Source: Desulfovibrio sp. A2
GTDB lineage: Bacteria > Desulfobacterota > Desulfovibrionia > Desulfovibrionales > Desulfovibrionaceae
Length of the DNA stretch: 64,000 nt
Direction of reading: 5' to 3'
Assembly: GCF_000226255.1 (NCBI RefSeq)
Contig: NZ_AGFG01000070.1
Location: 62,001 to 126,000 of the forward strand
In this document: positions 46,094 through 56,066 of the stretch, one piece after another
Position numbering within the stretch: the stretch's first letter is position 1
Layout: each line of letters starts with the position of its first letter
Position numbers and translations under genes: made by a program
The notes under the pieces: model-generated
Told to the model about the DNA's origin: nothing
Seen by the model: only the letters and a program-made list of their open reading frames with translations
Databases searched by the model: none

Positions 46094-47713
46094 ATGACGC
46101 TGCCCGCCCGTGCTCTCGTTCAGGGGACACCAGAGCCCGCCGTGACCGGTGTTTCCCGCTGTCTGCCGCACCTGTTGCTGTTCCTGCTGTTCATGCTTTC
46201 CGCCTGCGCCAAGGTGGGGCCCGACTTCAGCACGCCGGACGCCGCCATGCCCGCAACCTGGCAGGATGGCGCGGTTCTGGGCGCCGCCTCTGGCCGCGAG
46301 GTGAGCGAGGAGTGGTGGCGCACCTTTGGCGACGCCACCCTGGACGGGCTGGTGGCCGAGGCGCGCGGCGGCAACCTTACGTTGCACGTGGCCGCCTTGC
46401 GGGTGCTGGAAGCCCGCGCCCGCCTTGGCGTTGCCGTGGGCAACCTGTACCCGCAACGCCAGCAGGCCACCGGCGGCCTGACCTGGACCCACCCCAGCGA
46501 CCGCGCGCCCACCGCCCCCCAGCCCGACACCGGCAGGAACAACCCCGACTACGTGCAGACCAGCGTGGGGCTGGACGCGGCGTGGGAACTGGACTTCTGG
46601 GGCAAGTACCGGCGCGGCGTGGAAGCGGCCGACGCCGACCTGCGCGCCGCCGCCGCCGATTACGAGGCCGCCATGGTGGCCCTGACGGCGGATGTGGCGC
46701 AGTCGTACGTGCTGTACCGCACCCTGCAACAGCAACTGACCATCGCCGACAACAACGTGGCCATCCAGCGCGAGAGTCTGCGCATCGCCACGGCGCGCTT
46801 CAATTACGGGGCCACCAGCGAACGCGACATGCGCCAGGCCCTTTCCCTGCTGCGCGATACCGAGGCCAGCATCCCCAGCCTGGCCCATTCCCTGCGCGAG
46901 GCCCGCAACGCGCTGTGCGTCCTGCTGGGCAAGCCGCCGCAGGACATTGCCGCCATGCTCGGCACGGCCCCCATTCCCATGGCCCCGCCCGGCGTGGCGC
47001 TGGGCATTCCCGCAGACCTGCTGCGCCGCAGGCCCGACGTGCGCAAGGCCGAATACGCCGCCGCCGGGCAGTGCGCCCGCCTGGGCGTGGCCAAGGCCGA
47101 CTTCTACCCGGCCATCTCCCTGGGCGGCTTCGTGGGGTTCACCGCCAGCAGCGTGGGCGCGTTCAGCACGGGCGATACCTTCTCGCACGGGTTCACGGCC
47201 TACGGCGGCCCGGGCCTTACCCTGCCGCTGTTCAACTACGGCCGCATCGTCAACAACGTGCGGGCGCAGGATGCCCGGTTCCAGCAGGCGCTGGTGGCCT
47301 ACCGCGACACGGTGCTTTCCGCCCTGCGCGAGGCCGAGGACGGCATCGACCGCTACCTCAACGCGCAAGGCAGGGCGGCCCTGCTGGCCGAAAGCGCCGC
47401 CGATGCCGCCCGCTCGCTGGAACTGGCCATGGTTCAGTATCAGGAAGGCTCCACCGACTTCACCACGGTGCTCACCGCCGCGCGCGACCTTTCCACCCGA
47501 CAGGACGCCCTGGCCCAGGCCGGGGGCGAGATAAGCCAGAGCCTGGTGGCCGTGTTCAAGGCGCTGGGCGGCGGCTGGCGCACCCTGCCCGAGGGTGGTC
47601 CCATCCCGCTCGAAACGCTGCGCGAGATGCGTGCCCGCACCGACTGGGGCGCGCTGCCCGAAGAGCACGGCGCCGTGCCGACCGGTGGCGACGCGCGCCT
47701 GCCCGACCTCTAG
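46094..47713 (+). CDS. Outer-membrane efflux lipoprotein (OprM/NodT type)
   Basis: 539 residues. A signal peptide with lipobox LSAC (Cys about 37) is followed by two outer-membrane efflux repeats: WWRTFGDATLDGLVAEA, LDAAWELDFWGKYRRGVEAA, then GVALGIPADLLRRRPDVRKAEY and LPLFNYGRIVNNVRAQDARF. It is the outer-membrane channel of a tripartite RND pump whose adaptor and inner-membrane pump follow on the same strand 38 and 30 bases apart. ATG 46094 follows AAGAGGAGAGCCC. Confidence 0.92.
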   Translation: MTLPARALVQGTPEPAVTGVSRCLPHLLLFLLFMLSACAKVGPDFSTPDAAMPATWQDGAVLGAASGREVSEEWWRTFGDATLDGLVAEARGGNLTLHVAALRVLEARARLGVAVGNLYPQRQQATGGLTWTHPSDRAPTAPQPDTGRNNPDYVQTSVGLDAAWELDFWGKYRRGVEAADADLRAAAADYEAAMVALTADVAQSYVLYRTLQQQLTIADNNVAIQRESLRIATARFNYGATSERDMRQALSLLRDTEASIPSLAHSLREARNALCVLLGKPPQDIAAMLGTAPIPMAPPGVALGIPADLLRRRPDVRKAEYAAAGQCARLGVAKADFYPAISLGGFVGFTASSVGAFSTGDTFSHGFTAYGGPGLTLPLFNYGRIVNNVRAQDARFQQALVAYRDTVLSALREAEDGIDRYLNAQGRAALLAESAADAARSLELAMVQYQEGSTDFTTVLTAARDLSTRQDALAQAGGEISQSLVAVFKALGGGWRTLPEGGPIPLETLREMRARTDWGALPEEHGAVPTGGDARLPDL

Positions 47714-47751
47714 AAGCCCACGGAACACACCCCGTTCGCATGGAGATTCCG

Positions 47752-48978
47752 ATGACGCGCCATCCCCTCGTTTTTCAGGTTCTCCGCCCGGCGTTTCTGG
47801 CCTTGCTTTCCGTATTTGCCGTCATCCCCCTTGCCGGGTGCGATTCGCGCAACGCCTTCGTGCCGCCCCCCGCGCCGAAAGTGACGGTGGCCCCCCCCAA
47901 GATTGGTCCGGTGATCGACTACATGGAGTTCACTGGCACCATCGCCCCGGTGGAGTCGGTGGACATCACCGCCCGGGTCACCGGCGTGCTGCGCACCGCG
48001 CAGTTCCGAGACGGGACCATGGTCCGCAAGGGCGACCCGCTGTTCCTCATCGAGCCGGAACCGTTCCAGGCCGCCCTGCAGCGGGCCGAGGCCGAACTGG
48101 AAGTGCAGCGCGCCGCGCTTGACCGGGCCGAGACGGAACTGGCCCGCAGCCGCAAGCTGCTGTCGGAAAAGGCCGGATCCGAGGCGGACGTGGTGCGCTG
48201 GCAGCAACAGCGCGACAGCTCCAAGGCGGGCATCAGCCGGGCCAACGCCCAGATCGAGACGGCCCGCATCGACCTTGGCTACACGCGCATCACCGCGCCC
48301 TTCGACGGCCAGATGACCCGCCGCCTGGTGGACCCCGGCAACGTGGTGGGCCCCGGCGCGGTGACCAAGCTCGCCACCATCGTCCGGCGCGACCAGGTGC
48401 ACGTGTATTTCAACATCAACGAGCGCGATCTGCTGCGGCTCATGGGCGACAAGCCCAAAAACGGCAAGACCGGCGCGCCGCCGGAACTGGCGTTGGAAAT
48501 GGCCCTGGCCGACGAGAATGGATTTCCCCACGCGGGCAGGCTGGACTACGCCGATCCCACGGTGGACCCGTCCACCGGCACGTTGCTGTTGCGGGGCATT
48601 TTCCCCAACACCGGCGGGCGGCTGGTGCCCGGCCTGTACGCGCGCATCCGCGTGGCCATGGGCAAGCGCGAAGGCACGCTGCTGGTGCCGGAACGCGCCC
48701 TGGGGCAGGACCAGGCCGGTTCGTACGTCATCGTGATCAACGCGCAGAACGTGGCCGAGCAGCGTCCGGTGAAGCTGGGGGCGCTGCAGGACGGCTACCG
48801 GGTGGTGGAGAAGGGGCTGGAGGCCCAGGACCGCGTGGTGGTCAACGGCGTGCAGCGCGCCCGGCCCGGCAGCCCGGTGGACCCGGTGGCTGCCGACGCG
48901 GCCGCCCCCGGCACGGGGCAGGGCGGCAAGGGAGACGGCAAGAGCGAGTCCGGCCCGGCCGCCAAGCCCGCCAGCTAG
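47752..48978 (+). CDS. RND efflux periplasmic adaptor lipoprotein
   Basis: 408 residues of the membrane-fusion protein family. Signal peptide with lipobox (PLAGC), N-terminal lipoyl half-motif (EFTGTIAPVESVDITARVTG), a long alpha hairpin (about 95-165), the second lipoyl half (LGYTRITAPFDGQM), and beta-barrel/membrane-proximal domains (VDPSTGTLLLRGIFPN; LLVPERALGQDQAG). ATG 47752 is chosen because GGAG lies six bases upstream; an ATG at 47740 is possible. The C-terminal 35 residues are low complexity. It links the pump at 49009 with the channel at 46094. Confidence 0.92.
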   Translation: MTRHPLVFQVLRPAFLALLSVFAVIPLAGCDSRNAFVPPPAPKVTVAPPKIGPVIDYMEFTGTIAPVESVDITARVTGVLRTAQFRDGTMVRKGDPLFLIEPEPFQAALQRAEAELEVQRAALDRAETELARSRKLLSEKAGSEADVVRWQQQRDSSKAGISRANAQIETARIDLGYTRITAPFDGQMTRRLVDPGNVVGPGAVTKLATIVRRDQVHVYFNINERDLLRLMGDKPKNGKTGAPPELALEMALADENGFPHAGRLDYADPTVDPSTGTLLLRGIFPNTGGRLVPGLYARIRVAMGKREGTLLVPERALGQDQAGSYVIVINAQNVAEQRPVKLGALQDGYRVVEKGLEAQDRVVVNGVQRARPGSPVDPVAADAAAPGTGQGGKGDGKSESGPAAKPAS

Positions 48979-49008
48979 CGGCGCCACACCACCACCTGCG
49001 AGGCCGCC

Positions 49009-52000
49009 ATGTTCGCCAAGTTCTTCATCGACCGCCCCATCCTCTCCAATGTCATCGGCATCGTGCTGATCCTCATCGGCGTCGTGTCGTTGATCATGCT
49101 GCCCATTTCGCAGTACCCGGACATCACCCCGCCCACGGTGGAGGTGAAGGCCATCTACCCCGGCTCCAACTCGCTGGTGCTGGCCGACGTGGTGGGCGCG
49201 CCCATCGAGCAGGAGGTCAACGGCGTTGAGGACATGCTGTACATGTCGTCCAAGAGCGCCAACGACGGCACCTACACCCTCACCATCACCTTCGCCCTCG
49301 GCACCGACATCGACATGGCCACGGTGCTCGTGCAGAACCGCGTCAACGTGGCCATGGCCCGCCTGCCCGACGAGGTGAAGCGTCAGGGCGTGACGGTGAA
49401 AAAGAAGTCCACCGCCATCCTGCAGGTGGTCACGCTCACCTCGCCCGACGGCAGCTATGACGACCTGTTCCTGAGCAACTTCGCCTCGTTGCGCGTGCGC
49501 GACGAACTGGCCCGCATTCCCGGCGTGGGCGAGGCCATGGTGTTCGGCGCGGCCAGCTATTCCATGCGCGTGTGGCTGGACGCCCCGCGCCTGAAAAGCC
49601 TGGGCCTGACCACCAAGGACGTGGTCAACGCCATCAGCGAACAGAACGTGCAGGTGGCCGCCGGGCAGATCGGCGCGCAGCCCGCGCCGGACACCCAGAA
49701 CTTCCAGTTCACGGTGCAGACGCAGGGGCGGCTTTCCGAGGTTTCTGAATTCGAGGACATCATCATCCGCACGGCAACGGGCGGCCCCACCGGGCGCACC
49801 GTCCGGGTGCGGGACGTGGCCCGCGTGGAACTGGGCGGGCAGACCTACGACCTGTACGCCCAGAAGAGCGGCAAGCCCGCCTCGCTGGTGATCATCTACC
49901 AGTTGCCGGGGGCCAACGCGCTGGACGTGGCGCAAAAGGTCACCGCCACCATGCAGCGCCTGGGCAAGGAATTCCCGCCCGGCGTGGCTTGGGACATTCC
50001 CTACGACACCACCCGTTTCGTCGAGGCGGCCATCGAGCAGGTGTACCACACCCTGTTCGAGGCGGCCGTGCTGGTGCTGGCGGTGATCCTTATCTTCCTG
50101 CAGGACTGGCGGGCCACGCTGGTGCCCGCCACGGTGGTGCCCATCACCATCCTGGGCGGGTTCATGGCCATGATGGCCCTGGGCTTCTCGGTGAACCTGG
50201 TGACCCTGTTCGGCATCATCCTGGCCATCGGCATCGTGGTGGACGACGCCATCATCGTGGTGGAAGGGGCGGCGCACCACATGGAGCACGGCGATTCGGC
50301 GCGCGACGCCACCGTGAAGGCCATGGTGCAGCTGTTCGGCCCCATCATCGGCATCACCCTGGTGCTGTCGTGCGTGTTCCTGCCCGCGTCGTTCATGTCG
50401 GGCATCACCGGGCAGCTGTACCGCCAGTTCGCGCTGGTCATCGCTTCCACGGCGCTGGTCAGCGCACTGCTGGCCGCCACCATGACCCCCGCCCAGTGCG
50501 CCCTGTTCCTGAAGCCCATCGTGCCGGGGCGCAATGCCTTCTACCGGGGCTTCAACAAGGTGTACGACGCGGTGGAGCGCTTCTTCGTCGTGCTGCTGAA
50601 GACCATGGTGCACCATGCCTGGATCACCATGCTGGTCTTCGTGGGGTTGATTTCGGTCACCTTCTGGTTCTTCTCCTCGCTGCCCACGGGTTTTCTGCCC
50701 GACGAGGATCAGGGCTACGCGCTGGTGGCCGTGCAGTTGCCGGGCGCGGCGTCGCAGTCGCGCACCCGCGAGGTGACTACCAGGCTCGACGCCATCCTTG
50801 CCGAAACGCCGGGCGTGGCCAACTGGATCACCTTCGGTGGCATGTCCATCCTGAACAACGCCAACACCCCCAACTCGGCCACGGTCTTCGTCATGTACAA
50901 GGACTGGTCCGAGCGGGGCGACCTGACGCAGGACAAGCTGGTGGCCGACTTGCGCCGCAAGACGGCCGCCATCCAGGAAGGCATGATTCTGGTGGTCACG
51001 CCGCCGCCCATCCAGGGGCTGGGCAACGCGGGCGGCTTCGAGATGATGGTGCAGGACCGTGCCGCCATGGGGGCGCAGGCACTGGAGAACGCGGCCTACG
51101 AGATGATGGGGGCGGGGCGTGGGCAGTCGGGCCTTTCCGGGGTGGCCACCACCTACACCGCCCGCACCCCGCAGCTGTACGTGGATGTGGACCGCACCAA
51201 GGTCAAGGACCACGGTGTGCAGTTGAGCGACGTGTTCAGCACCATGCAGGCCTATCTGGGGTCGTCGTACGTCAACGACTTCAACAAGTTCGGCAAGGCA
51301 TACCAGGTGCGCGTGCAGGCCGACAGCCGCTACCGGCTGGAGGCCGGGGACATCGGGCGGCTGGAGGTGCGCAACGCCGACGGCCGCATGGTGCCCCTGG
51401 GGGCCGTGACCAACGTGCGCGACGTGGTGGGCCCCGACGTGGTGACCCGCTACAACCTGTACCCGGCCGCCTCGCTGCTGGGCGCTGCCGCGCCGGGCTT
51501 CAGTTCCGGCCAGGCGTTGAGCCTGATGGAAGACATGGCCAAGCGCACCCTGCCATCCACCATGGGCTTCGAGTGGACCACCATGGCCTACCAGGAAAAG
51601 GCCACCGGCAACGAGGCTTTCGCGGTGTTCGGGCTGGCGGTGCTGCTGGTGTTCCTGGTGCTGGCCGCCCAGTACGAAAGCTGGTCGGCCCCGGCGGCCA
51701 TCATCCTGGTGGTGCCGCTGGCCCTCTTGGGCACCTGCATCGCCGTGTCCTCGCGCGGCATGGACAATAACGTCTACACCCAGATCGGCATCGTGCTGCT
51801 TATTGCGCTGGCCAGCAAGAACGCCATCCTCATCGTGGAATTCGCGCGGGAGTTGCGCATGCACAAGGGCATGTCCATCCCCGAGGCCGCCGTGGAAGGC
51901 GCGCGCGCCCGGCTGCGGCCCATCCTGATGACCTCGTTCGCGTTCATCCTGGGCGTGGTGCCGTTGCTCACCGCCTCGGGCGCGGGCTCGGCCAGCCAGC

Positions 52001-52149
52001 GGGCGCTGGGCACGGCGGTGTTCGGGGGCATGCTGGCCTCCACCTTCCTCGCCGTCATGTTCGTGCCGGTTTTCTTCACCGTCATCCAACGCCTGAGCGA
52101 ACGCGGCACGCCGCCGAGCCCCAAGGCGCAACCCGACAATACCCACTAG
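49009..52149 (+). CDS. RND multidrug efflux pump, HAE1/AcrB type
   Basis: 1046 residues, full length. Twelve transmembrane helices with two large periplasmic loops; the N-terminus FIDRPILSNVIG is canonical. The proton-relay residues are present: the Asp pair in GIVVDDAIIVVEG, Lys in LASKNAILIVEF, Arg in RLRPILMTSFAFI. GAGSASQRALGTAVFGGM near the C-terminus is family-typical. It exports hydrophobic and amphiphilic compounds using the proton gradient. It lies 30 bases after the adaptor and 8 bases before a DUF3313 lipoprotein gene. Confidence 0.95.
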   Translation: MFAKFFIDRPILSNVIGIVLILIGVVSLIMLPISQYPDITPPTVEVKAIYPGSNSLVLADVVGAPIEQEVNGVEDMLYMSSKSANDGTYTLTITFALGTDIDMATVLVQNRVNVAMARLPDEVKRQGVTVKKKSTAILQVVTLTSPDGSYDDLFLSNFASLRVRDELARIPGVGEAMVFGAASYSMRVWLDAPRLKSLGLTTKDVVNAISEQNVQVAAGQIGAQPAPDTQNFQFTVQTQGRLSEVSEFEDIIIRTATGGPTGRTVRVRDVARVELGGQTYDLYAQKSGKPASLVIIYQLPGANALDVAQKVTATMQRLGKEFPPGVAWDIPYDTTRFVEAAIEQVYHTLFEAAVLVLAVILIFLQDWRATLVPATVVPITILGGFMAMMALGFSVNLVTLFGIILAIGIVVDDAIIVVEGAAHHMEHGDSARDATVKAMVQLFGPIIGITLVLSCVFLPASFMSGITGQLYRQFALVIASTALVSALLAATMTPAQCALFLKPIVPGRNAFYRGFNKVYDAVERFFVVLLKTMVHHAWITMLVFVGLISVTFWFFSSLPTGFLPDEDQGYALVAVQLPGAASQSRTREVTTRLDAILAETPGVANWITFGGMSILNNANTPNSATVFVMYKDWSERGDLTQDKLVADLRRKTAAIQEGMILVVTPPPIQGLGNAGGFEMMVQDRAAMGAQALENAAYEMMGAGRGQSGLSGVATTYTARTPQLYVDVDRTKVKDHGVQLSDVFSTMQAYLGSSYVNDFNKFGKAYQVRVQADSRYRLEAGDIGRLEVRNADGRMVPLGAVTNVRDVVGPDVVTRYNLYPAASLLGAAAPGFSSGQALSLMEDMAKRTLPSTMGFEWTTMAYQEKATGNEAFAVFGLAVLLVFLVLAAQYESWSAPAAIILVVPLALLGTCIAVSSRGMDNNVYTQIGIVLLIALASKNAILIVEFARELRMHKGMSIPEAAVEGARARLRPILMTSFAFILGVVPLLTASGAGSASQRALGTAVFGGMLASTFLAVMFVPVFFTVIQRLSERGTPPSPKAQPDNTH

Positions 52150-52157
52150 GAGGAACC

Positions 52158-52838
52158 ATGACCGTCCCGTCCCGCATCATGTCGTGTATTGCCTTGGCCC
52201 TGCTGCTCGCGGTCACCGGCTGCGCGGCGCACAAACTGGACGCGAAGCCCTCGGGTTTTCTCAAGGACTACTCCAAGCTGGCCAAGGGGCGCGATGACCA
52301 GGCCGGGCTGATCTGGATCAAGTCCGGCATCAACGCCAAGGACTACGACGCCGTGGTCATCGACCGGCCCAAGGCGTGGATCAAGGCCGACGCCCCCTTC
52401 AAGGGCGTGGACGCCAAGGAACTGGACGAAGTGTTGACCTTCTTCGGCGACGCCCTGGTGCGCGAGGTGGGCAAGAGCTACCGCGTGGTGGGTGAGCCCG
52501 GTCCGCGCGTGCTGGTGCTGCGCACCGCCCTTACCGACATCGTGCCCGGTGAGCCGGTAAGCGGCACCCTGACCTCCATCGTGCCCATCGGCATCGCCGT
52601 GTCCGGCGCGAGCCGCGCCGTGACGGGTGAGCACATCGGCACGGGCGAGGCCGCCGTGGAAATGGAAATGCTCGATGGCGCAACCAGCGCGCAACTGGCC
52701 GCGGCGGTGGACCGCCGCAGCGGCACCAAGGCCCCCCTGCGCGGCTCCATGCAGGACGCCAAGGACGCCTGCGAATACTGGGCGAAGCTGGTGGGCAAGC
52801 GCATGGCCGAGTTCAAGGCGGGCAATCTGCGACCGTAG
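52158..52838 (+). CDS. DUF3313 lipoprotein
   Basis: 226 residues. Signal peptide with lipobox (LLAVTGC, Cys about 22) and a DUF3313 domain: FLKDYSKLAKG near the N-terminus, YDAVVIDRPKAWI, and VLRTALTDIVPGEPVSGTLTSIVPIGIA. These lipoproteins often accompany RND or lipid-related export operons; their job is not established. The stop codon of the pump is 8 bases upstream and TAGGAGGAACC forms the ribosome-binding site, so it belongs to the efflux operon. Confidence 0.82.
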   Translation: MTVPSRIMSCIALALLLAVTGCAAHKLDAKPSGFLKDYSKLAKGRDDQAGLIWIKSGINAKDYDAVVIDRPKAWIKADAPFKGVDAKELDEVLTFFGDALVREVGKSYRVVGEPGPRVLVLRTALTDIVPGEPVSGTLTSIVPIGIAVSGASRAVTGEHIGTGEAAVEMEMLDGATSAQLAAAVDRRSGTKAPLRGSMQDAKDACEYWAKLVGKRMAEFKAGNLRP

Positions 52839-53015
52839 GTTTGGCATTGTCGCGGGCCACATGCCCGGCCCGGAAGGAGGCGCGCGGGCGGCATGACGGC
52901 CGCCCGCGCCCGCTGCCCCGGCAGGATGGCCGGGACAATGCCGCAAGGCCACGGCACGCCCGGCTGTGATTGGCCCCGGTTCATCCCCCCTGTAGCGCCA
53001 TTGCCCGGACACGTC

Positions 53016-54161
53016 ATGCCATCGCACGCCACACTCACCGTCACCAGTTCCGGCACGCAAGGGGGCACCCTGCTGCGCCTTGCCGTGGGCGGGGCATGGA
53101 ACCTTGCCGCCCCGCCGGACGGCGCGGCCCGGACATCGGCCATGGCCAGGCTGCACGAGCCGGGCGTGGCCGCCGTAGCCCTGACCGCCGACGCGCTGGG
53201 CGACTGGGACAGCAGCCTCGCCATCTTCGTGGCCGGGGTGATCCGCGCCTGCCGCGAACGCAACCTTTCAGTGGACACCAGCGACCTGCCCGCCGGGCTG
53301 ACCCGGCTGGTGGACCTTGCCTTCGCCGTGCCCGAGCGCGCCGGGGCCGCCCGCAGCGATGCGCGGCCGGGCCTGTTCGAGCGCATCGGCGCGAAGGTGC
53401 TGGAACTGCCCAAGCCCGTGGGCAGCACCCTTGATTTCATCGGCGAGGTGGCGTCCGCGCTGGCCCGCCTTGCGCGCGGCCGGGCGGACATGCGGCGGCG
53501 CGACCTGTTGCAGTTCATGTCCGAAAGCGGTTCTGCCGCGCTGCCCATCGTCTCGCTGATCAGCCTTCTGGTGGGGCTCATCCTGGCCTTCGTGGGCGCG
53601 GTGCAGTTGCGGGTGTTCGGCGCGCAGATCTACGTGGCCAGCCTGGTGGCCATCGCCATGGTGCGGGTGATGGGGGCCATCATGACCGGCATCACCATGG
53701 CCGGGCGCACGGGTGCGTCCTATGCGGCCATCCTGGGCACCATGCAGGTCAACGAAGAGGTGGACGCCCTGGCCACCCTGGGGCTTCGCCCGGTGGAGCA
53801 GCTGGTGCTGCCGCGCCTGCTGGCCCTGGTGGTGATGCTGCCGCTGCTGACCATCTACGCCGACCTCATGGGCATGGTGGGCGGGTTCATCGTGGGGGTG
53901 CTCATGCTGGACCTGAACCCCATGGAGTACCTGATCGCCACGCAGGAGGCCATGACCATGGCCAACGTGTGGATAGGCATCACCCACGGGGCGGTGTTCG
54001 GCGTGGTGGTGGCGCTGTGCGGCTGCTATCACGGCATGCGCTGCGGCCGCAGCGCCTCGGCCGTGGGCGCGGCCACCACGGCGGCGGTGGTCAGCGGCAT
54101 CGTGTCCATCATCCTGTGCACCGCGTTCATCACCGTGGCCTGCGAGGTGCTGGGCATATGA
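53016..54161 (+). CDS. mlaE: MlaE-type lipid ABC permease with N-terminal STAS domain
   Basis: 381 residues. Residues about 1-105 form a STAS-like domain (LGDWDSSLAIFVAGVIRAC), fused to an MlaE/YrbE permease (about 125-381; LLQFMSESGSAALPIVSLISLLVGLILAF, GRTGASYAAILGTMQVNEEVDALATLG, the PRLLALVVMLPLLTIYADLMGM helix). In E. coli the STAS protein MlaB is separate, so this is the fused MlaB-MlaE form. The start is uncertain: ATG 53016 fits the domain edge, but ATG 52893 follows an AAGGAGG at a long 12-base spacing. The stop codon overlaps the ATPase start (ATATGA). Confidence 0.82.
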   Translation: MPSHATLTVTSSGTQGGTLLRLAVGGAWNLAAPPDGAARTSAMARLHEPGVAAVALTADALGDWDSSLAIFVAGVIRACRERNLSVDTSDLPAGLTRLVDLAFAVPERAGAARSDARPGLFERIGAKVLELPKPVGSTLDFIGEVASALARLARGRADMRRRDLLQFMSESGSAALPIVSLISLLVGLILAFVGAVQLRVFGAQIYVASLVAIAMVRVMGAIMTGITMAGRTGASYAAILGTMQVNEEVDALATLGLRPVEQLVLPRLLALVVMLPLLTIYADLMGMVGGFIVGVLMLDLNPMEYLIATQEAMTMANVWIGITHGAVFGVVVALCGCYHGMRCGRSASAVGAATTAAVVSGIVSIILCTAFITVACEVLGI

Positions 54162-55083
54162 ACCGGACCACGCCATCTTCCGCCATCCACCCCATCGCGC
54201 CGCACATCCGGGTGCGCGACCTGACCGTGGCCTACGGCTCGTTCGTGCTCATGCGCGGGCTGAACTTCGACATCGGGCGCGGCGACATCTTCATCATCAT
54301 GGGCGGCAGCGGCTGCGGCAAGTCTACCCTGCTCAAGGTGCTGGTGGGGCTGAAGCAGCCCGCCTCGGGTTCGGTACACTACGGCGAAACCGACTTCTGG
54401 GGCGGCCCCCCGGCCGTGCGCGACGCGGTGATGCGCCGCGCGGGCATTCTGTACCAGAGCGGCGCGCTGTGGAGTTCCATGACCCTGGCCGAGAACGTGG
54501 CCCTGCCGCTGGAGCAGTACACCAGGCTTTCGCGCGCCGAGATCGCCGACATCGTGTCCTTCAAGCTGGCCCTGGTGGGGCTGGCGGGCTTCGAGCGGTT
54601 CTACCCCTCGGAGATCAGCGGCGGCATGCGCAAGCGCGCCGGGCTGGCCCGGGCCCTTGCGCTGGACCCGGAAATCGTCTTTTTCGACGAGCCCTCGGCC
54701 GGGCTGGACCCGGTGAGCGCGCGGCTGCTGGACGACCTGATACTGGAATTGCGCGAAAGCCTGGGCACCACCATCGTGGTGGTCACCCATGAACTGGCGT
54801 CCATTTTCGCCATAGGCACCAATTCGGTGTTCCTGGACGTGGATACGCGCACCATGACCGCTGGCGGCAATCCCAACGACATCCTGCGCGAGGCGCGCGA
54901 CCCCAAGGCCGTGCGCTTCCTGACCCGGGGCGAATCCTCCATGGGCGCGGCGCGCAGGCCCGGACCCGCGACGGGGGCAGCGCCACCGGCCGGGGCCCCC
55001 CGGCCGGACCGGAAGGCACGGGCGCGACGAACGAAGCCGGCATCAGACCGGATGCACCATCCTGCGGCAAGGAGGAACGGTAA
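54158..55083 (+). CDS. mlaF: MlaF-type lipid ABC ATPase; C-terminal frame lacks a stop (probable 1-base deletion)
   Basis: Walker A GGSGCGKST, Q-loop ILYQSGALWSSMTLAENV, signature ISGGMRKRAGLARALAL, Walker B IVFFDEPSAGLD, switch His VVTHELAS: a complete MlaF-type ATPase up to about residue 265. After LTRGESSMG the reading frame enters an Arg-rich sequence with no stop until 56740, running through the whole MCE gene. One extra base in the GC-rich stretch 54970-55005 (which includes CCCCCC) would restore a plausible tail ending in APSCGKEER and a TAA at 55081-55083, overlapping the MCE start as TAATG. The end given here assumes that correction. Confidence 0.75.
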
Positions 55084-56066
55084 TGGCGCGCGAAGCCAAC
55101 AAGGCCATGCTCGGCGCGTTCGTGGTGGGGGCGCTGGCGCTGCTGGCGGCGGCGGTGCTGCTGTTCGGCTCCGGCAGGTTCATGAAGGACCGGCCGCAAC
55201 TGGTGCTCTACTTCAAGGGGTCGGTGCGGGGGCTGAACATCGGCGCGCCCGTGGTCTTTCGCGGCGTGCCCATAGGCAGCGTGACGGAAATCCGGCTGCT
55301 GCACGACCCCGATACCCTGGAATTCTTCATTCCGGTGTTCATCGAGTTCGAGCCGGAGCGCATCCTGAACATGAAGGATGGCACCGTGGCCAAGCGGCAG
55401 GCGGACGGCAAAGTGCTGGACCTGCTGGTGGAAAAGGGCATGCGGGCGCGGCTGGCGCTGCAGAGCTTCGTCACCGGGCAGTTGATGATCGAGGTCGATT
55501 TCGAACCCGGCAGCCCGCTGGTGCTGCGCGGCGACGGAACCCTGCGCGAAATCCCCACGCTGCCCTCGCCCATGGAGGAGTTGACCCGCACGCTCCAGAA
55601 CCTGCCCATCGAAAGCATCATGGCGCAGTTGAACGAGGCGGTGACCGGACTGAACAAGTTGGTGAACTCGCCCGTGGTGTCGGATACGGCCGCCAGCCTG
55701 AACGACACGCTGAAAGAGGTGCGCCAGCTGGCCGCATCCGTGAACGCCCAGGTGGCCCCCCTTGGCCAGTCCGTGACCGGGGCGGCGCAGCGCTACGGCG
55801 CACTGGCGGACAAGCTGGACCGGCAATTGCCGGACACCCTGGCCCAGGCCACCCAGACGCTGAAGTCGCTGGCGGCCGCGTCCGCGCGGGCCGAGTCGGC
55901 CCTGGCCGCCGCCCACGGAACCATCCGCGACGATTCGCGCACCATGACCGAGGTGCAGCAGGCCCTGCGCGAGATGGGCGGCGCGGCCCGGTCGTTGCGG
56001 GCGCTGGCCGAGTATCTGGAACGTCACCCCGAGGCCTTGCTGCGAGGCAAAGGAGAGTATCGCTGA
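55083..56066 (+). CDS. mlaD: MCE-domain protein, MlaD-like
   Basis: 327 residues. One N-terminal transmembrane anchor (about 8-29, LGAFVVGALALLAAAVLLF), an MCE domain (about 40-120; LVLYFKGSVRGLNIGAPVVFRGVPIGSV is the family hallmark), then a long helical C-terminal part (about 155-310). It forms the periplasmic ring of a lipid-transporting ABC complex. The ATG shares bases with a TAA just upstream (TAATG) and the stop overlaps the next ATG (TGATG), so it is translationally coupled on both sides. GGAGG precedes the start. Confidence 0.9.
   Translation: MAREANKAMLGAFVVGALALLAAAVLLFGSGRFMKDRPQLVLYFKGSVRGLNIGAPVVFRGVPIGSVTEIRLLHDPDTLEFFIPVFIEFEPERILNMKDGTVAKRQADGKVLDLLVEKGMRARLALQSFVTGQLMIEVDFEPGSPLVLRGDGTLREIPTLPSPMEELTRTLQNLPIESIMAQLNEAVTGLNKLVNSPVVSDTAASLNDTLKEVRQLAASVNAQVAPLGQSVTGAAQRYGALADKLDRQLPDTLAQATQTLKSLAAASARAESALAAAHGTIRDDSRTMTEVQQALREMGGAARSLRALAEYLERHPEALLRGKGEYR

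Noticed and set aside
46015..47751. Upstream extension of the RND adaptor to a 987-residue protein.
   Set aside because: The extension is a shadow of the outer-membrane channel gene; signal peptide and lipobox begin at 47752.
47710..52146. A 1478-codon open frame on the minus strand opposite the RND pump and adaptor.
   Set aside because: It is a shadow of the high-GC plus-strand genes: His/Gly/Val-rich, no family motif, and the plus-strand pump is unmistakable.
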